A DNA stretch of 64,000 nucleotides, taken from positions 1,178,001-1,242,000 of the forward strand of contig NZ_CP144555.1 of the NCBI RefSeq assembly GCF_036607905.1. The letters are read 5' to 3'. This document shows positions 1 through 8,209 of the stretch, one piece after another. This DNA is from Streptomyces sp. SCSIO 75703. GTDB taxonomy: Bacteria > Actinomycetota > Actinomycetes > Streptomycetales > Streptomycetaceae. Position 1 is the first letter of the stretch. Each line of letters starts with the position of its first letter. The notes below the pieces were generated by a model, which made no database searches, was not told where the DNA came from, and saw only the letters and a list, made by a program, of their open reading frames with translations. Made by a program: the position numbers and the translations under genes.

Positions 1-1105
1 GATCGGGGAAGAGGTGGGTGAGGGTCCCGTCGGGCGCGTCGAGCCGCTTGCCGTGGCGGCGGACCAGGCGTTCGGCGCCGGCCCGGCCGGTGAGGGCGCG
101 GACGGCGAGTTCCTCGGGGTCGGCGGTGCCGGGCGAGCGCAGTCCGGGGCGGGCGGCGACCAGCGGGGCGAGCCGGGGGTCGGCGCCGAGTCGCTCGTCG
201 ACGGCGTACGGGTCGGCGTCCAGGTCGAACAGGCGTCGCAGCCGCCGGACGGAGGCGGTCAGATCGCGCGGGTCGGTGAGGTGGAGGCGGGCGTCGAGCC
301 AGCCGCCGGTCCGGGCGGCGGGGGCGGAGTGGCGTTCGTCGACGGCGGCGGTGCCGGTGCCGTGGGGCAGGCGCAGGGTGCGCCGGTAGGTGCGCCGGCC
401 GGGCGGGCCGGTGACCTCCTCGATGCCGGGGACGGCCTCGCGCTGGAGCAGGTCGAAGACGGGTCCGGCCTGGTAGGGGCCCCGGTGGGCGAGCCGCAGC
501 GGGATGCCGGCGGCGGGGGCGCCCGCCCGGCGCCGGTCGCGGGCCGGGGCCCCGGCCCGCAGCCCGCTCGGGGTGGTCGCGTACACGGCGCGGACGGTGT
601 CGTTGAACTGGCGGACGCTGGCGAAGCCCGAGGCGAAGGCGATCTCGGTGACCGGCAGCGTGGTGGTCTGGAGCAGGATGCGCGCGGTGTGGGCCCGCTG
701 CGCACGGGCGAGGGCGACAGGTCCGGCGCCGACCTCGGCGGTGAGCTGGCGCTGCACCTGGCGGGCGCTGTAGCCGAGGCGGGCGGCGAGACCGGGGACG
801 CCCTCGCGGTCGACGACGCCGTCGCCGATGAGCCGCATGGCCCGGCCGACGGTGTCGGCGCGGGCGTCCCATTCGGCGGAGCCGGGCACGGCGTCCGGAC
901 GGCACCGCCGGCAGGCCCTGAAGCCCGAGCCCTGCGCGGCGGCGGCGGTGCGGAAGAACCGTACGTTGTCCCGTTTCGGGGTGACCGCGGGGCAGCTCGG
1001 CCGGCAGTAGATGCCGGTCGTCCGCACGGCGAAGAAGAACGCCCCGTCGAAGCGGGCGTCCCTGCTGCGTACGGCCTCGTACCTGGTGTCCTCGTGCTGC
1101 GTCAC
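1..1105 (-). CDS. ada: Bifunctional Ada/AlkA DNA alkylation repair protein (partial, C-terminus outside window)
   Basis: Methyl-phosphotriester sensor and regulator fused to a 3-methyladenine DNA glycosylase; it repairs alkylated DNA. The minus strand from a GTG at 1105 reads MTQHEDTRYEAV, then the Ada zinc domain YCRPSC...NVRFFRTAAAA...CRRCRPDA with four cysteine ligands (about residues 34-74), an AraC-type helix-turn-helix with ARQVQRQL and ASVRQFND (about 90-170), and the start of the AlkA N-terminal domain (RTYRRTLRLPHG). The helix-hairpin-helix glycosylase end lies beyond base 1. A GGAGGG sits just before the GTG, rather close for a ribosome site, so the start is slightly uncertain. It is separated from rsgA by about 170 bases and belongs to the conserved chromosome, not the phenazine cluster. 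Confidence 0.9.
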   Translation of the reverse strand, partial: MTQHEDTRYEAVRSRDARFDGAFFFAVRTTGIYCRPSCPAVTPKRDNVRFFRTAAAAQGSGFRACRRCRPDAVPGSAEWDARADTVGRAMRLIGDGVVDREGVPGLAARLGYSARQVQRQLTAEVGAGPVALARAQRAHTARILLQTTTLPVTEIAFASGFASVRQFNDTVRAVYATTPSGLRAGAPARDRRRAGAPAAGIPLRLAHRGPYQAGPVFDLLQREAVPGIEEVTGPPGRRTYRRTLRLPHGTGTAAVDERHSAPAARTGGWLDARLHLTDPRDLTASVRRLRRLFDLDADPYAVDERLGADPRLAPLVAARPGLRSPGTADPEELAVRALTGRAGAERLVRRHGKRLDAPDGTLTHLFPD

Positions 1106-1279
1106 CCCTCCAGTCTCCGCCCGCCGGCAACCCCCGGCTGGCGGAATTCGGACATCACACTGCCCCGGCCCGGAGAGACCGGCGCAGTCGTGGCCCCGGG
1201 GGCGGCACCGAGCGGCGGGGCACAGGGCACCCCGGAGACGGCCGGGGCCGGACCGACGGCCTCCGGGCCTGTCGCGGCC

Positions 1280-2434
1280 CTAGTACCGGAGGTGCCCCCT
1301 CTTGGCCGCGAGGGCGGCGCGGCCCTCGGCGTGCCGGCGCTTGCCCTCCTTGCGGATCTCGGCCCGCGTGCGGGCGTCGGACTTGGCGGCCATGCGCTGG
1401 TTCTCCCGGACCAGCTTGCGGTAGCTGTCCAGCCGTCGCGGCGGCAGCCGGCCCGCGTCGACGGCGGCGAGCACCGCGCAGCCGGGTTCGCCGGTGTGGG
1501 CGCAGTCCTGGAACCGGCAGCGGCCGGCCAGTTCCTCGATCTCGGCGAAGACCTGCCCGACGCCGGCGCCGGCGTCGAAGAGGCCGACGCCTCGCAGTCC
1601 GGGCGTGTCGATGAGGACTCCCCCGCCGGGCAGGGGCAGCAGGTTCCGGGTGGTGGTGGTGTGCCGTCCCTTGCCGTCGACGTCGCGGACGCGCCGCACG
1701 GTCTGGGTGTCCGTGCCGAGCAGCGCGTTGGCGAGGGTGGACTTGCCGGCGCCGGACTGGCCGAGCAGCACGGTGCTGCTGCCGGTGACGACCGCGGACA
1801 GGGCGTCGAGGCCCTGCCCGTGTTCGGCGCTGACGGGCAGCACCGGCACGCCGGGCGCGCTGGTCTCCACGTCCCGCACGAGGTGCGCCAGGGTGACGGG
1901 GTCGGTGACCAGGTCGGCCTTGGTGAGGACGACCACGGGCCGGGCGCCGGACTCCCGGGGATCCGGTGCCTTGCGCAGCAGTGCCTCACCCGTCGAGCAG
2001 GACATGGCCAGCGCCAGGAACCGCTCGATCCGCGACCGGTCCAGCTCGGCCGCGAGCGACACACAGGTCACGACGTGATCGATGTTGGTGGCCAGCACCT
2101 GGCCCTCGGACCGCTTCGAGGACGTGGACCGCACGTACGCCGTCCGCCGCGGCAGCAGCGTCCGTACGTAACGGGGGTCGGCGCTCCCCGGGTCGACGGC
2201 GACCCAGTCCCCCGTGCACACGACCTTCAGCGGGTCACGCGGAACGACGAACTCGGTGTCCGCGCGGATCACACCGTCCGGGGTGGCGACGTCGCACAGT
2301 CCTCGGTCGACCCGGACCACCCGGCCCGGCACCAGACCCCGCACGGCGAACGGAGCGAACTCGGCCTCCCACCCCTCGTCCCAACCGAGAGGGGCAAGAG
2401 GGTGCGACGAAGCCGGAAGAGAAGAGAGATTCAA
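1280..2434 (-). CDS. rsgA: Ribosome small-subunit-dependent GTPase A
   Basis: Circularly permuted GTPase that checks the decoding centre of the 30S subunit during late assembly. About 384 residues: an N-terminal OB-fold (RVVRVDRGLCDVATPDG, TGDWVAVD), then the permuted G motifs LTKADL (G4), LGQSGAGKSTL (P loop) and DTPGLRG (G3), and a C-terminal zinc finger with CRFQDCAHTGEPGC. The reading frame is open far upstream (to 2788), but Streptomyces homologues begin near SSHPLAPLGWDEGW. A TTG at 2434 (encoding MNLSSLPASSHPL) with GAAGGG six bases upstream is the best start. The extension beyond it looks non-coding. It is transcribed away from the LysR gene that opens the phenazine region and marks the left border of conserved sequence. 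Confidence 0.88.
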   Translation of the reverse strand: MNLSSLPASSHPLAPLGWDEGWEAEFAPFAVRGLVPGRVVRVDRGLCDVATPDGVIRADTEFVVPRDPLKVVCTGDWVAVDPGSADPRYVRTLLPRRTAYVRSTSSKRSEGQVLATNIDHVVTCVSLAAELDRSRIERFLALAMSCSTGEALLRKAPDPRESGARPVVVLTKADLVTDPVTLAHLVRDVETSAPGVPVLPVSAEHGQGLDALSAVVTGSSTVLLGQSGAGKSTLANALLGTDTQTVRRVRDVDGKGRHTTTTRNLLPLPGGGVLIDTPGLRGVGLFDAGAGVGQVFAEIEELAGRCRFQDCAHTGEPGCAVLAAVDAGRLPPRRLDSYRKLVRENQRMAAKSDARTRAEIRKEGKRRHAEGRAALAAKRGHLRY

Positions 2435-2732
2435 GGGAGACCCTTCGAAGGGCGGCCCCGGCAGCGCGCGTTCGTCGACGCGCGAGGAAGAGAGGAGTGT
2501 CAGCCGCAGGCCACGGAGGTGAACGAAACGAACCGCTGGACACGGGCAAGGCCCGTCACAGGAACAGTCATCGGTCACACCTCCCCAGCACCACGACGTG
2601 AACGAACAGCACTCTCCGAGCGACTCTCCGAGCGCTTCGCCGGCACGGCACAGCCTAGGGCCGCCGGTGACCGGACGCCATCGCATTTCCCAGCGGGCTC
2701 CCCCGGCCGGCTGCTTGCTAGCATCGAACGCC
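2435..2732. other. Intergenic region between rsgA and the LysR gene
   Basis: About 300 bases between divergent genes. It should carry the promoters of both. A LysR protein would normally bind here to control itself, but I could not see a clean T-N11-A palindrome. The reading frames crossing it have no family features. Confidence 0.4.
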
Positions 2733-3740
2733 ATGGAACTGCGCCAACTCGAGTACTTCGTCGCCGTGGCGGAAGAGGCGAGCTTCACCAGGGCGGCAGC
2801 GCGGTTATACGTGGCCCAGCCAGGTGTGAGCGCGCAGATCCGCCGTCTGGAGCAGGAGCTCGGTCAGCCGCTGCTCGACAGATCGGGGCGTACGGTGCGG
2901 CTCACCGAGGTGGGCGCCGCCGTTCTCGCCCATGCCCGGAGCGCGCTGGACCGGGTGTCCCATATGCGCCTGGTGGTCGACGAGTTCACCGGGCTGATGC
3001 GCGGCCGGGTCTCCGTCGGCATGGTGCGTTCCTGCGCCTCTCTCGACCTGCCCGAACTGCTCGCGGACTTCCACAAGGCCCACCCCGCGGTGGAGATCAC
3101 CCTCACCGAGGAGAACACCGACCGGCTCGTGAAGAGCCTGCTCGACGGTGAACTCGACGCGGCGGTCGTGGCGCTGACGACGGAGACGCCACCGGGTGTG
3201 GACCTCCATGTGATCGCCGACGAGTCGCTGGTGGTCGTGACCGTGCCCGGCGGAGACCTGGCCGAACGGGACGTGGTCCCCGTCGCGGAACTGCGCGACC
3301 GTCCGCTGATCAGTCTTCCCCGCGGCACCGGGATGCGCGCCTGTCTCGACCGGGCCTGCGCCGAGGGGGGGTTCGAGCCCCGGGTCGCCTTCGAGGCCAG
3401 CGACCCCAACGTGCTCGCGCAGCTCGCCCTCCGCGGGCTCGGTCCGGCCATCGTGCCCGAGTCGCTCGCAGCCCTGCACGCCGCGCGGCTCCGCGCCGTC
3501 GCCGTCGCCTCCCCGTGGTTCCGTGGCCGGATGGCGCTCGCCTGGCGTTCGGAGGGGCCGGTCAGTCCGGCGGCCCGCGCCTTCGTCGAGCACGCCCGTG
3601 TGGTCCTTCCCTCGCCGCAGCGGTCCGAGACGGAGCGGTCCGAGACGGAGCGGTCCGAGACGGAGCGGTCCGAGGCGGCGCGAACCGAGACGCAGCGGTC
3701 CGAGGCGGCACGGCCTGGGGCGGTCGTGACGGCGGTATAA
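2733..3740 (+). CDS. LysR-family transcriptional regulator with TTA codon and repeat tail
   Basis: DNA-binding regulator of 335 residues. The N-terminus MELRQLEYFVAVAEEASFTRAA...VAQPGVSAQIRRLE is a standard LysR winged helix (1-60). A periplasmic-binding-type effector domain follows (about 90-295). Leu25 is encoded by TTA (2805-2807), so translation should need the bldA tRNA. The last 45 residues are unusual: a 15-base unit (cggtccgagacggag, encoding RSETE) is repeated about six times, giving a charged, probably disordered tail absent from typical LysR proteins. The MFS exporter starts about 120 bases downstream on the same strand, so local control of export, or of the whole phenazine cluster, is likely. 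The effector is unknown. Confidence 0.9.
   Translation: MELRQLEYFVAVAEEASFTRAAARLYVAQPGVSAQIRRLEQELGQPLLDRSGRTVRLTEVGAAVLAHARSALDRVSHMRLVVDEFTGLMRGRVSVGMVRSCASLDLPELLADFHKAHPAVEITLTEENTDRLVKSLLDGELDAAVVALTTETPPGVDLHVIADESLVVVTVPGGDLAERDVVPVAELRDRPLISLPRGTGMRACLDRACAEGGFEPRVAFEASDPNVLAQLALRGLGPAIVPESLAALHAARLRAVAVASPWFRGRMALAWRSEGPVSPAARAFVEHARVVLPSPQRSETERSETERSETERSEAARTETQRSEAARPGAVVTAV
2805..2807 (+). promoter_or_regulatory. TTA leucine codon (bldA checkpoint) in the LysR gene
   Basis: Codon 25 in AAARLYVAQ. TTA is the rarest codon in Streptomyces and is read only by the bldA tRNA, which is made late in growth. Confidence 0.9.
3619..3711 (+). repeat. 15-bp minisatellite in the 3' end of the LysR gene
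   Basis: About six tandem copies of a 15-base unit close to cggtccgagacggag. The first three are identical and the later ones have drifted (gaggcggcg, gagacgcag). The unit is a multiple of three, so copy-number change keeps the frame and alters only the length of the RSETE tail. Confidence 0.92.
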
Positions 3741-3769
3741 CTCCCGCTTCTGCACGTCAGCAGAGCCCG

Positions 3770-3801
3770 CTCTTGGACTTTCGTTCCGTACTCCCCAAGA
3801 G
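3770..3801. promoter_or_regulatory. Inverted repeat ctcttgg-N18-ccaagag before the MFS gene
   Basis: Seven-base arms (3770-3776 and 3795-3801) in the 117-base gap between the LysR and exporter genes. It could be an operator or a weak stem-loop. No T run follows it, so a simple terminator is less likely. Confidence 0.35.
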
Positions 3802-3857
3802 TTGATCTCGAAGGCCGGACCGGTGTGTGGGGACCGGCGTCGAGAAAGGCTGGCTAC

Positions 3858-5432
3858 GTGCCCTCGGACCGCAGAGCGCTCTCCTCCGGAAGACCGGTGA
3901 ACCCCTGGGCGGCGCTGTCCGCCCTGTGCGTCGGGTTCTTCCTGATCATGATGGACACCACCATCGTGAGTGTCGCGATTCCCGGCATGCTGGCGGACCT
4001 GGACACGGATCTGAACCGGGTCACGTGGGTCAACAGCGTGTATCTGCTGACCTATGCGGCGCCGCTCCTGGTCACCGGTCGGCTCGGGGACCACCTCGGG
4101 CGCAAGCCGGTGTTCCTGGCCGGCATGGCCGTCTTCACCGCCGCCTCCCTCTGGTGCGGTGTGTCGGGAAGCGTCGAGATGCTGATCGCGGCACGCGCCG
4201 TGCAGGGTGTCGGCGCCGCGCTGATGGCGCCGCAGTCCATGGCGTTCATCACCACCTTGTTCCCGGAGAACCGCCGGGGCGCCGCGCTGGGCGTCTGGGG
4301 CGCCGTCGCCGGGGTGGCCACCGTGGTCGGCCCGCTGCTGGGCGGCCTGCTCGTCGACTCCGCCGGATGGCAGTGGATCTTCCTGCTCAACGTGCCGATC
4401 GGCGTCGCGGGACTGCTGATGACGGTGCGGATGGTGCCCGGCGGCCAGCCGAGGAACAGCCGCCGTTTCGACGTCCTGGGCACCCTGCTGTCCGGTCTCG
4501 GCCTGCTGGCCCTCGTCTTCGGCCTCCAGAACGGCCAGTACTACGACTGGGGTGTCGTCCGGGGTCCGGTGACCGTCACCGGTGTCCTGGTCGCTGCGGT
4601 GGTGTTGCTGGCCGCCTTCCTGTGGTGGCAGCGGCACAACAGCCGGGAGCCGTTGCTGCCGCTCTCGTTGTTCCGCGTGCGGAACTTCTCCGCCGCCGCC
4701 GTCGCGACCGCCTGCATCGGGTTCTCGCTGACCGGTTTCTACCTGCCGTTGACGCTGGTCCTGCAGCCGGTGGCCGGCCTGTCGCCCCGCGAGGCCGGGC
4801 TCATGCTGGTACCGATGGCGGTGGCCGGCGGTGTCGCCGGCCCACTCGCCGGCACCCTCTCCGACCGGATCAGCGGCAAGTGGGTGGTGCTCGGCGGCTT
4901 CCTGGTCTTCGCGGCCGGCATCGGGATGCTCGCCGCCGTGTCCGAGGCGGGGGTCGAACCGTGGCTCCTGGCCGTCGTGCTGTTCGTCTGCGGAACGGGA
5001 AGCGGGTCGGCCTTCGCCCCGTTGGCCAACGTCGCCATGCGGGGGGCGCCGCCCGCCCTGCTCGGGGCGGCCTCCGGCGCCTACAACTCGCTCCGCCAGG
5101 TGGGCTGTGTGATCGGCAGCGCGGCGGCCAGCGTGCTGCTCCAAGCGCGGTTGTCGGCATCCGGGTACGCCTCCGCCGAGGACGCGACCACAGGACTGCC
5201 CGACGGTCCGGGTGCGGGAGCCTTCCGAGCCGCCCTGGCGGACGCCTCGTCCGCGACCCTCCTGATGCTGGCCGCGGTCCTGCTGGCGGGTGCGGTGGCC
5301 TGCCTCGCGATGGTGTCGCCCGAGCGGGTCGCGGCCGGGGCCCCGGCCGGGACCGGCCGGGAGGAGGGAGCGCCGGTGGGGGCGGGCGGCGGGCCGGGGG
5401 GCGATCGCGGGTCGGACACGACCGGTGCGTAG
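3858..5432 (+). CDS. MFS multidrug exporter (DHA2, 14-helix type)
   Basis: Proton-coupled drug efflux protein of the EmrB/QacA (DHA2) family, about 524 residues, in the cytoplasmic membrane. The first helix NPWAALSALCVGFFLIMMDTTIV and the following MLADLDTDLNRVTWV are typical of the family. Motif A appears as GRLGDHLGRKPVF and the family motif C region as VVGPLLGGLLVDSAGWQWIF. About 14 hydrophobic segments can be counted, and the tail is rich in Gly and Ala. Start: GTG 3858 after GAGAAAGG. GTG 3897 (after GGAAGA) is an alternative that removes 13 residues. Its position beside the LysR gene at the edge of the phenazine cluster suggests product export and self-resistance. Confidence 0.88.
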   Translation: MPSDRRALSSGRPVNPWAALSALCVGFFLIMMDTTIVSVAIPGMLADLDTDLNRVTWVNSVYLLTYAAPLLVTGRLGDHLGRKPVFLAGMAVFTAASLWCGVSGSVEMLIAARAVQGVGAALMAPQSMAFITTLFPENRRGAALGVWGAVAGVATVVGPLLGGLLVDSAGWQWIFLLNVPIGVAGLLMTVRMVPGGQPRNSRRFDVLGTLLSGLGLLALVFGLQNGQYYDWGVVRGPVTVTGVLVAAVVLLAAFLWWQRHNSREPLLPLSLFRVRNFSAAAVATACIGFSLTGFYLPLTLVLQPVAGLSPREAGLMLVPMAVAGGVAGPLAGTLSDRISGKWVVLGGFLVFAAGIGMLAAVSEAGVEPWLLAVVLFVCGTGSGSAFAPLANVAMRGAPPALLGAASGAYNSLRQVGCVIGSAAASVLLQARLSASGYASAEDATTGLPDGPGAGAFRAALADASSATLLMLAAVLLAGAVACLAMVSPERVAAGAPAGTGREEGAPVGAGGGPGGDRGSDTTGA

Positions 5433-5554
5433 TCACCGGTTCCCCCCGCCACCCCACAGGACCTCGTTCCGCCGGCGGCCTGGTGCCGGCGAGGAGAACG
5501 CGGGCAGGCCGGCTGCGCTGCGCACCGGCACGGTATCGATCTGAGGAATCCGGA

Positions 5555-6934
5555 ATGACGACTGACGAGATGCGGCACGAGGTCTCCGGGCTGACGCGGC
5601 GGGTGAGGGGACCGGTGTCGGTCCCCGGCGAGGAGGGCTACGAGGAGGAACTCAGCGGCTTCCAGGCCGGGTTCCGGCACCGGCCGCGGGTCGTCGTCGG
5701 GGCGGAGACGGCCGAGGACGTCCAGGAGGCCGTGCGCTTCGCCGTGGCCCACGGCCTGCCCGTCGCCGTCCGCGCCACCGGGCACGGGATCACGGTCGTC
5801 AACGAGGGCGGGGTCGTGATCTCCACCGGTCGGATGGACCGGGTGACGGTGGACCCCGAGAGCGGCAGCGCCCTGATCCAGGCGGGCGCTCGATGGGAGC
5901 AGGTCGTCGAGGCGACCGAGCCACACGGTCTGGTGCCGCCCAGCGGTTCCGCGGGGCACGTCGGAGTGGCCGGCTACACGCTGGCCGGCGGACTGGGGCT
6001 GCTGGCCCGCGAGTTCGGATACGCGGCCGACCATGTCCGGGCGTTCGACATCGTCACGGCCGACGGCGAACTGCGCCACGTCACCGCCGACAGCGACCCC
6101 GACCTGTTCTGGGCCGTGCGCGGCGGCCGGGACAACTTCGGAGTGGTGACCTCTCTGGAAATCGCCCTGCAGCCCGTCCGCCGCATCTACGGCGGCGGAC
6201 TCTTCTTCGGCTCGGAGCACGCCGGAGAACTCTTCGACTTCTTCCGGAGGTGGACGGCGCGGCTGCCGGACACGATGACCTCCTCCGTGGGGATGATCGG
6301 CTACCCGCCCATCCCCGCCTTCCCCGAGGTGCTGCGCGGCCGGCACGTCGTACACGTCCGGTTCGCCACCACCGACCTCGCGGCCGGACCGGAACTCGTC
6401 GAGCCGTGGCGGACGGTCGCCCCCGTCCTCCTGGACCACCTGGGTGAACTCCCCTACAGCGAGGCGGGGTCGATCTACCGGGAGCCCAACTTCTCCCACG
6501 CCTACGACGGCAACAGCGTCCTGCTCGGCGAACTCGCTCCCGACGTGCTCGACGTGGTGCGGGAACTCGCGGGCGCGGACGCGCCGGTGCCGTGCATCGT
6601 CGATCTCCGGCACCTCGGCGGCGCGCTGAGCCGGGAGCCCGAGACGCCGAACGCGGTGTCCTTCCGTGACGCGCGGTACATCCTGCGCGTCCTGTCCTCG
6701 CCCGACGGCATCGGACTGGCCGAGGTCCGGGCGGCGCACGAACGGATCGACAAGGCGGTCGCGCCGTGGACGAGGGGCCGGTCCATGAACTTCGTCTACG
6801 GCACCAGGGCCGCCGGCGACTTCCGGTCCGAACTGTACGAGGACGCCGTCCTGGCGAGGCTGTCCGCCGTGAAGGCGGTGCACGACCCGGACAACGTCTT
6901 CCGCCACAACCAGAACATCGAACCCGCCCCGTGA
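5555..6934 (+). CDS. FAD-linked oxidoreductase, berberine-bridge-enzyme (BBE) type
   Basis: Flavoprotein oxidase of 459 residues: FAD_binding_4/PCMH domain (about 40-210) and a C-terminal BBE segment (FVYGTRA...HDPDNVFRHNQNIEP). His77 in RATGHGI is the usual residue for 8-alpha-histidyl FAD attachment. The second attachment residue, the Cys of the normal CxxVGxxG segment, is missing: here the segment reads SGSAGHVGVAGY. The flavin is therefore probably bound through one residue only. ATG 5555 follows GAGGAA. It may oxidise a dihydrophenazine or an alcohol side chain of the phenazine product; its substrate cannot be told from sequence. Confidence 0.88.
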   Translation: MTTDEMRHEVSGLTRRVRGPVSVPGEEGYEEELSGFQAGFRHRPRVVVGAETAEDVQEAVRFAVAHGLPVAVRATGHGITVVNEGGVVISTGRMDRVTVDPESGSALIQAGARWEQVVEATEPHGLVPPSGSAGHVGVAGYTLAGGLGLLAREFGYAADHVRAFDIVTADGELRHVTADSDPDLFWAVRGGRDNFGVVTSLEIALQPVRRIYGGGLFFGSEHAGELFDFFRRWTARLPDTMTSSVGMIGYPPIPAFPEVLRGRHVVHVRFATTDLAAGPELVEPWRTVAPVLLDHLGELPYSEAGSIYREPNFSHAYDGNSVLLGELAPDVLDVVRELAGADAPVPCIVDLRHLGGALSREPETPNAVSFRDARYILRVLSSPDGIGLAEVRAAHERIDKAVAPWTRGRSMNFVYGTRAAGDFRSELYEDAVLARLSAVKAVHDPDNVFRHNQNIEPAP

Positions 6935-6987
6935 GGAGCCGGGGCGCCATCGCCCCGGCACTCCCGCACCTCCGCCTCACGCCCAGG

Positions 6988-7974
6988 TCACGACGCGTCG
7001 TGACGGTCCTCCAGCCGGCGGGCGATCTCGCTCCACCGGGCGGCGACGGCCCTCGCCATGGTCGCGACCGTCGCCACCTGGTGCGTGGGGATCCGCAGGA
7101 AGCGATCGGCGTCCTCTGTGTGGACCAGCCGGGACTCCAGCCAGCGGACCAGCGCACGGCCGTCGTTGCTGTAGCGGACCGCCGGGTCCCTCTTCAGCGA
7201 CTTCAGCGCGATGCCGATCTCCAGTTGCGAGGACGGGCCCAGGGTGGTCCGCCGCCCGCCGGCCTGGCGCATGTCACCCTGCTGCATACGCTTGCGGACG
7301 TCCCGGGCGGTCTCCACCGAGATCCCCGCGGCTTGTGCTATCTCCCGGAGGGAGGCTTGCGGGTTCTCCGCGATGATCTCCTGTGCCCGGATCCTTCCCC
7401 CCGACGCGTCGACGGGCCGGGACTTCCCGTCGAGGCCGATCCTGGCCCCCGTCCCGGCCGCCCCACCCGGCTGCCGGCCGCGCAGGGCACCGACCGTCTT
7501 GTGGTCCAGGCCGACCCGTCGGGCGACGGCACGGTCCGACCATTCGGGGAAGATGCCGAGAATCCTCGCCGCCGCGGCCTTGCGGTCCTGGAGGGAGAGC
7601 GGGAGGCCGTGACGCACGTTCGACTCGACGGCCAAGAGGAACGCCTCCTGCAAGGACCCGTCGAAATACTCGACATCGATGACCGGAGATCTCCGCAGCC
7701 TGGCCGCCTCCAGCCGGTGAAGGCCGTCGATCACCGTCATGGTGGGACGGTGGACGAGTAGCGGGGGCAGCGTTCCCTCCCCGGATGTGGATAAGATCCG
7801 GACGTGTTCCCGGTCAATTCCGGCCGAACGCGGGGAATCACCTTTGACGAGGGATTCCGTGGGAACGCGGTACACCGGACCGTAGCCGGTTCCTCTACGG
7901 CGGGAAGTGGCTACCGTTCCGAATATCTCATCAGGATTCACACAGCGAACGACTCGACTTCCTTCGGTAGGCAC
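6988..7974 (-). CDS. StrR-family (ParB-like) pathway-specific transcriptional activator
   Basis: Cluster-situated activator of 328 residues. The N-terminal ParB/sulfiredoxin-like domain has LPPLLVHRPTMTVIDGLHRLEAARL (about 68-95) and VESNVRHGLPLSLQDRKAAAARIL. A helix-turn-helix follows (WSDRAVARRVGLDHKTVGALR, about 143-163), with a second one near QASLREIAQAAGISVETARDVRKRM. This order matches StrR (streptomycin), NovG and Tei15*. GTG 7974 has AAGGAG eight bases upstream. Leu61 is TTA (7792-7794), which predicts dependence on bldA. Its likely operator is the palindrome at 9402-9430. The 3' end converges with the BBE gene. A hairpin overlaps its ribosome site. Confidence 0.9.
   Translation of the reverse strand: MPTEGSRVVRCVNPDEIFGTVATSRRRGTGYGPVYRVPTESLVKGDSPRSAGIDREHVRILSTSGEGTLPPLLVHRPTMTVIDGLHRLEAARLRRSPVIDVEYFDGSLQEAFLLAVESNVRHGLPLSLQDRKAAAARILGIFPEWSDRAVARRVGLDHKTVGALRGRQPGGAAGTGARIGLDGKSRPVDASGGRIRAQEIIAENPQASLREIAQAAGISVETARDVRKRMQQGDMRQAGGRRTTLGPSSQLEIGIALKSLKRDPAVRYSNDGRALVRWLESRLVHTEDADRFLRIPTHQVATVATMARAVAARWSEIARRLEDRHDAS
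7792..7794 (-). promoter_or_regulatory. TTA leucine codon (bldA checkpoint) in the strR-like gene
   Basis: Codon 61 in REHVRILSTSG reads TTA on the minus strand. Together with the TTA codon in the LysR gene it puts both cluster regulators under bldA. Confidence 0.92.
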
Positions 7975-8209
7975 GTGCGGAACTCCTTATCCCTGCATGA
8001 GTGGTGGCATGCAGAGTTCCCGACGCTTACGAATAGGTCTTCCTGGCTTCCCGCGGAGGTCATTTCATCGAACACGAACTAGTGCGTCAAGGGGGCGGTA
8101 AACCGTTGGCTGGATGACGTGCCGACGGAGCGGCCCACCTCTTCCGGCCCGCCGCCGCGCCTCGCGCCCACACTCCGCGGCGGGCGCGGGCGCCGCCGGC
8201 CGGCCGGTG
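7975..8209. other. Region between the strR-like gene and the VOC gene
   Basis: About 235 bases upstream of the strR-like gene, visibly richer in A and T than the neighbours. It holds the stem-loop at 7979-8020 and presumably the strR promoter. I saw no copy of the 9402-9430 palindrome here, so direct autoregulation through that motif is not evident. Confidence 0.5.
7979..8020 (-). promoter_or_regulatory. Stem-loop covering the ribosome binding site of the strR-like gene
   Basis: On the minus strand GGAACTC and TGCATG (8020-8008) pair with CATGCAG and GAGTTCC (7999-7979). This leaves an 8-base loop and a side bulge, GGATAAG, that contains part of the Shine-Dalgarno sequence. The GAG of AAGGAG lies in the stem, only a few bases before the GTG. 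It could restrain translation of the activator until unfolded. Confidence 0.55.

Noticed and set aside
2435..2788. Longer RsgA start at 2788
   Set aside because: Would overlap the LysR start and lacks similarity to RsgA; TTG 2434 fits homologue length.
14..3151. Very long plus-strand open frame (over 1000 codons) across ada and rsgA
   Set aside because: Low-complexity Gly/Ala/Arg translation opposite two recognisable minus-strand genes; a GC-composition artefact.
3827..6934. A 1035-codon frame that seems to fuse the exporter and oxidase
   Set aside because: The first half is an out-of-frame reading of the MFS gene; only the part from 5555 is the oxidase.
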